A stretch of DNA of 64,000 nucleotides, taken from the NCBI RefSeq assembly GCF_900113695.1, contig NZ_FOQH01000002.1, positions 248,001 to 312,000 of the forward strand, written 5' to 3'. Within the stretch, counting starts at the first letter, position 1. Each line of letters starts with the position of its first letter. Of this stretch, positions 32,018 through 38,804 are shown one piece after another. The DNA is from Albimonas pacifica. Its GTDB lineage: Bacteria > Pseudomonadota > Alphaproteobacteria > Rhodobacterales > Rhodobacteraceae. Under the pieces are notes generated by a model that did not search any database, had not been told where the DNA came from, and saw only the letters and a list, made by a program, of their open reading frames with translations. Both the position numbers and the translations under genes were made by a program.

Positions 32018-32104
32018 CTCGGGTCCTTCCGGCGGTCCCGTCCACGGAGGCTGCGGCCCGCCCGCGCGGACGGGACCCAGCGCACGCGTTGCGGACCGTC
32101 GCAG
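32018..32104 (-). promoter_or_regulatory. Possible expression platform of the guanidine-I riboswitch
   Basis: Between aptamer and start codon two arms, GGACGGGACC (plus-strand 32068-32077) and GGTCCCGTCC (32034-32043), can form a 10-bp stem. The RNA copy of one arm (GGGTCCC) can alternatively pair with GGACCC of the ribosome binding site (32021-32026). Such mutually exclusive pairing suggests control by hiding the ribosome binding site. No T-tract terminator is seen. Which state guanidine favours cannot be told from sequence alone. Confidence 0.4.
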
Positions 32105-32232
32105 TGGCCTCCCGGGCTTTTCTCCCGCCGTGTACCCCCGCCGCTGCCGCGGAGGGGCGACGCCTCTCGGACCAGCGCCGCCCCGCTCCCGCCCGGAGGG
32201 GACGGGGAGCGCGGCGGACGGAACCCTAGGCG
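32105..32232 (-). ncRNA. Guanidine-I riboswitch (ykkC class) aptamer
   Basis: On the minus strand the conserved blocks of the guanidine-I motif occur in order: CTAGGGTTC (32229-32221) with CCG, a long GC helix, CTGGTCCGAGAG (block 32173-32164), a second variable helix, then ACGGCGGGAGAAAAGCCCGG with GAG (32134-32109). This matches the ykkC consensus (CUAGGGUUCCG; GGUCCGAGAG; ACGG.GGGA.AAAAGCCCGGGAG) essentially base for base. The class binds free guanidinium and turns on genes for guanidine export or breakdown (established knowledge). Here it precedes an importer-ureohydrolase operon by about 90 bases. Confidence 0.93.
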
Positions 32233-32365
32233 TCCTGCGCAAGGACCAGAATGCAGGCGACGTGCCATGCGGGCAAGGCGAAGGTTTCCCGGTCCTGGGC
32301 GCCTTTGGAACGGGCGCGGCGGCGCCCGGCGCCCGGAAATGCGGCGCCCGGGCGCCCAGGAATGC

Positions 32366-32409
32366 GGCGACGGCGGCCCGGGAGGGCGGCGACGGCGGCC
32401 CGGGAGGGC
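32366..32409. repeat. Two tandem copies of a 22-bp unit
   Basis: GGCGACGGCGGCCCGGGAGG plus GC occurs twice in direct tandem (32366-32387 and 32388-32409), just past the end of the peroxidase gene. A second, looser pair (GCGGCGCCCGG...GGAAAT) precedes it at about 32319-32364. They may act as a transcription end region between the peroxidase gene and the riboswitch. Confidence 0.6.
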
Positions 32410-32419
32410 GGGGCGGCGG

Positions 32420-34177
32420 TCAGAGCAGCTCGGCCGCCTCCAGCAGCGCCTCGAACCCGTCGACGACGCGGCCGCCGGGGCGGACGCCGTCCTCGGGCGA
32501 CCAGGGCAGGCCCTGGCGGCCGCGGCGGCGCCAGATCGAGTCCGGGTCGGTCGCGATCATGCCGATGATCGATTCCGCCAGGATCGCGCTGCCGAGCTGG
32601 CCCAGCCCCCGCCCGTCGCGCTGCACCTCCGCCTCGCGCAGGATGTAAAACCACAGGGGCGTGCGCTCCTCGAACCCGTCGCGGACCGCCTCGCCGGTGT
32701 GGCCCCCCAGCAGCCCCTGGCGCGAGAGCGGGCGCACGAGGTCGACGTAGACCATGTTCAGCTCCGCCGCGCAGGCCTGCGCGGGGGGCAGGTTCAGCGC
32801 GTGGCCCTTGCGCAGCGTCGCCAGCGCCAGGTCGCGGAACAGGGGGGCGTGACGCTCGTCGGGGGCGATGTGGGTGCCGATGGCGCGCGCGCCGCGCGGC
32901 CCGCCGGCGCGCGGCTCGACCGCCAGCCGCGACCAGTTCGCCGTCCGGTCCGCGGGCAGCCGGTCGCCGGCGATCCCCGCGCCGGTCGCGCGCCGCTGCA
33001 GCGCCAGGCCCGCGCGCGGGTGGAAGCGGTTCAGCGGCGCCTCGGCCGGGATCATCGGCAGGCGGAAGCGCGCGGCGGCGGCCCACCACTCCAGCGGCGC
33101 CGGCTGGCGGCGCTGGCCGGGCGCGCGCACGCCGTTGCGCATCTCGACGTAGAAGGGCGCCCCCGCCCGGCGCACCCGCGCCAGCACCGCGGGATCGCAC
33201 AGCCGCGGCAGCCAGCGGTTCAGCGCCAGCCACTGCACGTGGCGGCGCACCTCGCGCCGGGCGGTCTCGAACAGCGCGCCGGGCGCCACGTCGCCGCGGT
33301 CGGCCAGCTCGTCCACCACCCGGTTGTGGAACCGCGCCAGCGCCACCTGCAGCTGGGCCAGCAGCACGTGGCCGTCGTTGCGCAGGTCCCCGGTCAGGGC
33401 GCGCGCCGGATTGACCGCGCCGTCGCGCAGGAAGCTGCGGCGCAGGCGCAGGCGCGGGGGCAGGGCCATGATCTCCGCCTCCGAGATCCCCGTCTCCGCG
33501 TCGCCGCCGAGCGCGAGCCCCAGCCGGGGCAGGTCCGCCCCGCGGTCGGCGGGCCTCGCCACCCGCCCCCGCCCGGAGGGCGCCGGGGCCACGAGGCGCA
33601 GCCGCGCCTCCGCCCCCGGCTCGCGCATCAGGCGGGCGATGCGCCCGGCGAGCGGCCCCTCGGCCGCGTCGACGCCGTAGAGGCTCTCGAGGTCCAGCGT
33701 TCCGTCGCGCAGGTTGACCAGCGAGCGTTCGACCTCCGCCCGCGCGCGCGGGCGCACGGGCGCGGATTCGGGAGAGCGCCCGGAGGTGGTGCGCAGGTCG
33801 CTCGCCGCCGTCAGGTCGTGCTCGAGGAACTGGCCGAACAGCGGCACGATCAGCGGCAGGTCCGAGGCCGCCCGGCGGGGGTCGCACTCGTCCTCCGACA
33901 TCGCCTGGGCGAGCGCGGCCAGGCGCGCCTCGGCGTCGGGATCGTCGGGCGCGTCCTCGGCCCAGCGGAACAGGTAGCCGAAGGAGGCGCCCGGCGCCTC
34001 GCGCGCGCGGCGCGCCGTGCGCCGCACGTCCTGGGCGGCGGCCATGCGCCCGTCGGGCCCGTCGTCGAATGCGGCCTCGGCCGGCGCGGCGGCGCCGGAT
34101 CCCGAAGCGCCGGCGGCGCCCCCGCCGTGCGCCGACAGGGGGTCTGCGCCGCGTCCGCGGCCCATGGAGTAGATCAC
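32420..34177 (-). CDS. Animal-type heme peroxidase (peroxinectin/myeloperoxidase superfamily)
   Basis: A 585-residue bacterial member of the animal heme peroxidase family. The distal-histidine motif appears as PLFGQFLEHDLTAA, the Arg-containing helix as GDLRNDGHVLLAQLQVALAR followed by FHNRVVD, and the proximal-histidine region as VRRHVQWLALNRWLPRLCDP. The start is probably GTG 34177, seven bases after GGAAGGG; ATG 34165 is the alternative. No signal peptide is evident and the N-terminus is Gly/Ala-rich. It would use H2O2 to oxidise halides or organic substrates. It is transcribed alone and is not obviously linked to the guanidine operon behind it. Confidence 0.85.
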   Translation of the reverse strand: MIYSMGRGRGADPLSAHGGGAAGASGSGAAAPAEAAFDDGPDGRMAAAQDVRRTARRAREAPGASFGYLFRWAEDAPDDPDAEARLAALAQAMSEDECDPRRAASDLPLIVPLFGQFLEHDLTAASDLRTTSGRSPESAPVRPRARAEVERSLVNLRDGTLDLESLYGVDAAEGPLAGRIARLMREPGAEARLRLVAPAPSGRGRVARPADRGADLPRLGLALGGDAETGISEAEIMALPPRLRLRRSFLRDGAVNPARALTGDLRNDGHVLLAQLQVALARFHNRVVDELADRGDVAPGALFETARREVRRHVQWLALNRWLPRLCDPAVLARVRRAGAPFYVEMRNGVRAPGQRRQPAPLEWWAAAARFRLPMIPAEAPLNRFHPRAGLALQRRATGAGIAGDRLPADRTANWSRLAVEPRAGGPRGARAIGTHIAPDERHAPLFRDLALATLRKGHALNLPPAQACAAELNMVYVDLVRPLSRQGLLGGHTGEAVRDGFEERTPLWFYILREAEVQRDGRGLGQLGSAILAESIIGMIATDPDSIWRRRGRQGLPWSPEDGVRPGGRVVDGFEALLEAAELL

Positions 34178-34459
34178 GTCGTCACCCTTCCCGCGCCCGC
34201 CGGGCCGCGTCCCCGGGGCGGGGCGCGGCCCCGCGCTCCCTCGCGCGGCCCGTTCGCTCTGAAATCGTGAACAGGTCCTTAACGGAGCGAGCGCGAATTC
34301 AACGTGAATCGCTCCCGACGATTCGCGGCCAAGTGGGTCCAACCTTTCCGGGATCGACGATTCACGAACGCTTCGCGCCGTAGGCCCGAGCCTTTCCCCT
34401 GCGGGCGATCGGGGCTCGCGCAGCGGCCAAGGCCGCGCAGAACAAGGGAAATTCACGAC

Positions 34460-34966
34460 ATGACCAACGCCGTCGACACGATCCGCGTTCCCGGCCAGTT
34501 CGCCGCCGTCGCCTCCCTCGCCGCGCTTGCGCGCAAGCCCTCCCGGCTCGCGCCCGCGCCGGTCGCGCCCGACCACATGTTCACCATCGCCCCCGACTCG
34601 ATGGAGGCGTTCGGGGGCCTGGTGAAGACCTGGGCGAAGTCGCCCGAGACGGCGCCGGTGGGCCGGCACTCGGTCGAGAGCTTCGCCGCGATCCTCGACG
34701 CCCACGGCATCGACTACACCCTGCCGACCCGCGCCGGCTGCGCGCTGCGCGAGGTCAACGTCTCGCTGGCCGAGGCCGGGGTGCTGGAGCTGCGGGTGCC
34801 CGCCAAGGCGATGATCGAGGCCTCCGAGCGGATGCTGGCCGAGAGCGAGTACCCCCTGCCGTCCTACTGCGCGGACGTGTTCCCCGGCGCCGCGCCCGAG
34901 ATCGACGACAACCTCGAGCTGCACCGCAAGCGCGTCGCCGACTACTGCATCCTGAACTGCGCCTGA
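34460..34966 (+). CDS. Hypothetical protein, 168 residues
   Basis: Starts MTNAVDTIRVPGQFAAVASL, with AAGGGA before the ATG. There is no signal peptide, membrane helix or known motif. It has a helical first part, an ordered middle (DAHGIDYTLPTRAGCALREV) and a cysteine-bearing tail (LPSYCADVF, then YCILNCA at the very end). The 280-bp region upstream is less GC-rich than average and likely carries its promoter. It is transcribed divergently from the peroxidase gene, and greA follows 220 bp downstream. Codon usage is normal for the window, which supports it being a real gene. Function unknown. Confidence 0.65.
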   Translation: MTNAVDTIRVPGQFAAVASLAALARKPSRLAPAPVAPDHMFTIAPDSMEAFGGLVKTWAKSPETAPVGRHSVESFAAILDAHGIDYTLPTRAGCALREVNVSLAEAGVLELRVPAKAMIEASERMLAESEYPLPSYCADVFPGAAPEIDDNLELHRKRVADYCILNCA

Positions 34967-35185
34967 GGGGCGCGCGCGACCCCGCCGGACCCGGCGCCGC
35001 CGCGTCGGGTCCCGGCCGCCGCGCACGGCATCTTGAAACCCCTGCCGCCCGCCCATAGTCTTCCCTCACAGCAGCCGCGCCGCGCACAGGCGCGGCTGCG
35101 TCGCGTTTCAGGGGCGGCGGGACACTCTTCCCCCGGCGCCCGGAACGCAGCTCTGCAAGTCCCGACCCGGAGGAGGGCGAGGCAT

Positions 35186-35656
35186 ATGGACAAGGTGCCG
35201 ATGACGGCCCGCGGCTTCGCCGCGCTGGACGCCGAACTGAAGACGCTCAAGAGCCAGGAACGCCCGGCCGTGATCCGCGCGATCGCCGAGGCGCGCGAGC
35301 ATGGCGACCTGTCCGAGAACGCCGAGTATCATTCGGCGCGCGAGCGTCAGTCGTTCATCGAGGGCCGGATCCAGGAGATCGAGGGCCTGATCTCGCGCGC
35401 CGACGTCATCGACCCGTCCAAGCTCTCGGGCGCCATCAAGTTCGGCGCCACCGTGACCCTCGTCGACGAGGACACGGACGAGGAGAAGACCTACCAGATC
35501 GTCGGCGAGACCGAGGCGGACATCGCCAAGGGCCTGCTGAACCTGAAGTCGCCCCTCGCCCGCGCCCTGATCGGCAAGGAGGAGGGCGACAGCGTCGAGG
35601 TGATGACCCCCGGCGGCGGCAAGGCCTACGAGGTGCTCAAGGTCGCGTTCCTCTGA
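35186..35656 (+). CDS. greA: Transcription elongation factor GreA
   Basis: A 156-residue protein of normal GreA length. The N-terminal coiled-coil hairpin contains the invariant acidic tip in [20 protein letters not shown], with D and E residues that insert into the RNA polymerase secondary channel and stimulate cleavage of backtracked RNA. The C-terminal FKBP-like domain runs from [20 protein letters not shown] to the end. AGGAGGG precedes the ATG. It is a housekeeping gene and a good chromosomal anchor. A hairpin follows ten bases after the stop. Confidence 0.97.
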   Translation: MDKVPMTARGFAALDAELKTLKSQERPAVIRAIAEAREHGDLSENAEYHSARERQSFIEGRIQEIEGLISRADVIDPSKLSGAIKFGATVTLVDEDTDEEKTYQIVGETEADIAKGLLNLKSPLARALIGKEEGDSVEVMTPGGGKAYEVLKVAFL

Positions 35657-35664
35657 CGCCGCCC

Positions 35665-35685
35665 GGCGCCGGCCCGGCCGGCGCC
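35665..35685 (+). terminator. Hairpin after greA
   Basis: GGCGCCGG (35665-35672) and CCGGCGCC (35678-35685) with a 5-base loop, nine bases after the greA stop codon. Strong stem, no T tract. Confidence 0.5.
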
Positions 35686-35713
35686 CCCGCGCCCCCCGGC
35701 GGGGCGGGACGGA

Positions 35714-35807
35714 CGGCGCAGCGCACGACCCCGCGCCGGCCCGCCCGGCGCAGCGCACGACCCCGCGCCGGCCCGCCGGCGCATCGCACGACCCGCGCCG
35801 GCCCGCC
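35714..35807. repeat. Three tandem copies of a 31-32-bp GC-rich unit
   Basis: Units beginning CGGCGCAGCGCACGACCCCG start at 35714, 35746 and 35777 (periods 32 and 31), and a fourth, cut-off start lies at 35808. The third copy has CATCG for CAGCG and lacks bases. Each unit contains the palindrome GCGCCGGC-type sequence and could fold. There are no unique spacers, so this is not a CRISPR. Confidence 0.75.
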
Positions 35808-35869
35808 CGGCGCCTGCGGGAGGCGCCCCCGGCCCCCCGCCGATCCCCGAAGCCGCGGAGGATCCGCGC

Positions 35870-37243
35870 ATGGCCGCCGACGGCCTGTCCCGAGACGAGA
35901 CCGAGACGGGCGACGCCCGATCCGCCGCCGCGCGCGCCCGCGCCGCCGCCGCCGACGAGGCGCTGGGCCTCGCGCCCGGCGGCCGCCCCGGCCTGCCGCT
36001 GGGCCGGGCGCTGGGCGGCATCGCCCTGTGGCTGGGCGCCGAGACCGGCCTCGCCTGGGTCCTGACCCGCCTGACGCCGCCCTGGGGACCGGTCGCGCCG
36101 GCCGAGGCCGCCGCCGCGGCGCTCGCCGTCACCGCGCCCGTCGCCGGCCTGCTGATCTGGGCGAGCCTCGCGCGCCGCGCCGCCGCCGCCGAGGCCCGGG
36201 TCGAGGCGATGGCCCGCGCCCAGGCCCGGGCCGCGGCCGCCGCCGCCGCGGCGCCCCGCCCGGCCGCCTCCGAGGGCCTGAGCCGCGCCGACCTGACCCA
36301 CGCCGTCGCCCATGCCGCGCGCGACGCGCTGGACGGCGAACGCTCGGCCATCGCCCGGCGCATCGCCGAGCTGGCCGAGGCCCAGCGGCGTCTCGAGGCG
36401 GCGATCGTGCGCCTCGGCGCCCCGCTCGCCGCCCCCGCGACGCCGCCCGCCGCGCCGCAGCCGCTTCGCGAGGCCGCGCCCGCCGCTTCGCCCGCTCCTT
36501 CGGCCCCGGCCGCGCCTGCGCCCGCCGCTTCGGCCCCCGCCGCGCCCGCGCCCTCCGCCCCGCCGCCCTCGGCCCCGCCGCCTGCGCCCGTCGCGGCGCC
36601 GGTTCCCGCGCCCGCGCGCGCGGAAGAGGAGCCGGGCCTGCCGCTGGAGCCGCCCGCTGCGCAGCCGGCGCGCGCGCCGGGCGCGATCCCCGCCTCGCCG
36701 CAGCCGGCCGCCGCGGCGGACCCGCAGGGCTCCTTGCCGCTCGCGGCCGAGGCGGCGCCGGCCGACGCCGGGCGCGACTGGGGGCAGGTGGCGCTGGCGC
36801 TCGACTTCCCGCGGGACGAGCGCGACGACGCCGGCTGGGCCGCGCTCGCCGTCGCCGCCAAGGACCGCCCCATCGCCGAGCTGCTGCAGGCGGCCGAGGA
36901 CGCGCTGACCCTGCTCGCCCAGCACGGGGTCTATATGGAGGACCTCTCGGTCCGCCTCGCGCCGCCGGCCCTGTGGACCCGCTTCGCGCAGGGCGAGCGG
37001 GGGCCGGCGCTGGCCTCGGTCGGCGGCGTCGACGACCCGGAGACGGTCGAGAACGTGCGCCGGATGATGAAGGCCGACCCGGTGTTCCGCGACACGGCCA
37101 TGCACCTGATGCGCCGCTTCGACGGGGTGCTGCGCCGCGCGGCCTGCGAGCCGAAGGGCGTGGACCGCCTGCTGCAGCTCGCCGACAGCCGCACGGGCCG
37201 GGCCTTCATGCTCGTCGCCCAGGCCGTCGGCGCCTTCGACTGA
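35870..37243 (+). CDS. Membrane-anchored hypothetical protein with Pro/Ala linker
   Basis: A 457-residue protein in three parts. The N-terminal part has two predicted membrane helices (about residues 45-65 and 75-100) and a following charged helix. A long Ala/Pro linker occupies about residues 185-290. The compact C-terminal domain, about 150 residues, begins ALDFPRDERDDAGWAALAVA and includes LLQAAEDALTLLAQHGVYME and VFRDTAMHLMRRFDGVLRRA. That last domain looks conserved and globular, but I know no function for it. The architecture (membrane anchor, flexible arm, cytoplasmic domain) suggests a scaffold or envelope-associated role (inference). It starts about 215 bases after greA. Confidence 0.75.
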   Translation: MAADGLSRDETETGDARSAAARARAAAADEALGLAPGGRPGLPLGRALGGIALWLGAETGLAWVLTRLTPPWGPVAPAEAAAAALAVTAPVAGLLIWASLARRAAAAEARVEAMARAQARAAAAAAAAPRPAASEGLSRADLTHAVAHAARDALDGERSAIARRIAELAEAQRRLEAAIVRLGAPLAAPATPPAAPQPLREAAPAASPAPSAPAAPAPAASAPAAPAPSAPPPSAPPPAPVAAPVPAPARAEEEPGLPLEPPAAQPARAPGAIPASPQPAAAADPQGSLPLAAEAAPADAGRDWGQVALALDFPRDERDDAGWAALAVAAKDRPIAELLQAAEDALTLLAQHGVYMEDLSVRLAPPALWTRFAQGERGPALASVGGVDDPETVENVRRMMKADPVFRDTAMHLMRRFDGVLRRAACEPKGVDRLLQLADSRTGRAFMLVAQAVGAFD

Positions 37244-37531
37244 GCCCCCCGGGCCGGGGCCGCGGCATCTTCGCTGGCGCCCGGGCCCGTCTCCGCGCCT
37301 CCTGCGCAGCCGACGAGGCCCGCGCGCCCCGCGCCCCCGCCCGGGCCGGCATCCGCGCCGCCGCCAGGGCCTCCGGGGCGCGCCCGCGCCTGTCGGCGGC
37401 CGGGCCGCCCCCGGCGCGCGGCCCGCTTCCGTCGCGCGGATGCCGGCGCGGCGCCGCTTCCGCCGGCCGCGCCCTGCGCTACATCCATAGGCGCCCCGCA
37501 GCCGCCGCGGGGCTGACCCGCGGACGAGGCG

Positions 37532-38593
37532 ATGGCCCCCCAGGACGACCCTTCGCACCCCCCCGTTCCCGCCGCCGAGGCGGAGGCCCGCGCCCCCGAC
37601 CCCGCCGCTCAGGCGGAGGCCCGGGCCCCCGATCCCGCCGCCGAGGCGGAAGCGCGCCGCCTCGTCGCCGAGGCGGCCCGCGCCTATTTCGAAGAGCGGC
37701 GCGCACGCATCGAGGGCTTCGTGGACCGCACCTACCGCTTCCGCGGCTCGCTCGCCCTGCACCGGCACGCGATCGGCTGGGACCTCGCCCGTGCGCCCGC
37801 CAACCTGGCGCTGGCCCCCGCCGCGGCGCTGACCCGGCTGGGCGCCTCCGCCGCCCGGCGCGCCGGGGCCCGGGGGGCGGGCGACTGGCTGGCGCGCCGC
37901 CGGCTGATCCTGCGCACCCAGGTCGCGCGCGAGGTCGAGCGCCGCGTGGTGGTGGAGCTGCTGGAGCTGCCCTGGCGCGACCCCGACGCGCCCGGCGCCC
38001 GGGTCGAGGGCCGCGACGCGCTCGCCGAGGCGATCCTGACCTCGCCCCGGCTCGAGGCCCTGGCCCGCCTGCGCGACCCCGACGCCTCGCCCCGCTTCCG
38101 CGCCTCGGAGACGCTGAGCGAATACGCCGGCGTCCGCTCGGCCGCGGCCGAGATCGCCACGGGGATCGCCACGCTCGGCGCCGGGGCGGCGGCCTTCCAG
38201 CAGCTCACCCCCGGCGCGATCTCGCTGGGCCCGGCGCTGGCGGCGGCGCTGGCGCAGCAGGCGGCGGTCTCGGCCTTTCCGCTGGGGGCGACGGCGGGCT
38301 CGGTCTGGTACGGGTTCTTCCCGGCCGCCGCCTCGCCCGCGCTGGTGGCCGGCGCCACCGCCGGCATGGCCGCCGTGGGCGCCGTCGCCGCCGCCTTCGC
38401 AGGCGTGGTCGCGGACCCGGTGCAGGCCCGCTTCGGCATCCACCAGCGCCGCCTGAGGCGCCTGATCGACGCGCTGGAGCAGGAGTTCCTGGAGGGCGAG
38501 GGCCCGGGCTTCGCGGCGCGCGAGCACTACGCCGCCCGGATCATGGACGTGGTCGACATGGGCCTCGGCGTCGCGCGCCACCTGCGCGCCTGA
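37532..38593 (+). CDS. Hypothetical membrane protein, possibly DUF6635 family
   Basis: A 353-residue protein. Residues 14-42 are near-perfect repeats of an EAEARAPDPAA unit. A helical segment EAARAYFEERRARIEGFVDR and RGSLALHRHAIGWDLARAPA follow. The second half has several hydrophobic segments (about residues 205-295), including a Gly/Ala-rich hairpin GATAGMAAVGAVAAAFAGVV. The end, VDMGLGVARHLR, is amphipathic. The overall pattern reminds me of the alphaproteobacterial DUF6635 proteins, without certainty. No enzyme motif is visible. It lies 290 bases after the preceding gene and ends 210 bases before the acyl-CoA synthetase gene. Confidence 0.7.
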   Translation: MAPQDDPSHPPVPAAEAEARAPDPAAQAEARAPDPAAEAEARRLVAEAARAYFEERRARIEGFVDRTYRFRGSLALHRHAIGWDLARAPANLALAPAAALTRLGASAARRAGARGAGDWLARRRLILRTQVAREVERRVVVELLELPWRDPDAPGARVEGRDALAEAILTSPRLEALARLRDPDASPRFRASETLSEYAGVRSAAAEIATGIATLGAGAAAFQQLTPGAISLGPALAAALAQQAAVSAFPLGATAGSVWYGFFPAAASPALVAGATAGMAAVGAVAAAFAGVVADPVQARFGIHQRRLRRLIDALEQEFLEGEGPGFAAREHYAARIMDVVDMGLGVARHLRA

Positions 38594-38804
38594 CCGGCCC
38601 CCGGCGCCTGGCTCCGCTCCCCTGACGTGCACGGCGCCCGCAAGGCGCCTTGCGTCCCGGAGCGTCCCGCAACATCCTGCCGGGCGGCAGGTGAGGCCCC
38701 GCGCCCCCTGACTCGACAACGAAGGCCCGGAGCGCCCCCCCTGCGCATCCGGCTCGGCCCCGGGAGGACCCCATGACCCATCTTCACCCCGCGCGAGGCC
38801 GCGG

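Noticed and set aside
34460-34966. Precursor peptide for the YcaO enzyme
   Set aside because: It is 12 kb away, 168 residues long, and lacks a leader-core layout or a Gly-Gly-type cleavage site.
35714-35807. Possible CRISPR array
   Set aside because: The repeats are contiguous with no unique spacers and no cas genes are nearby.
29837-38719. Very long open frames antisense to real genes (for example over the guanidine operon and over 35.1-38.7 kb)
   Set aside because: They encode Gly/Arg/His-biased sequence without family motifs and cross operon boundaries; high GC removes stop codons from antisense frames.
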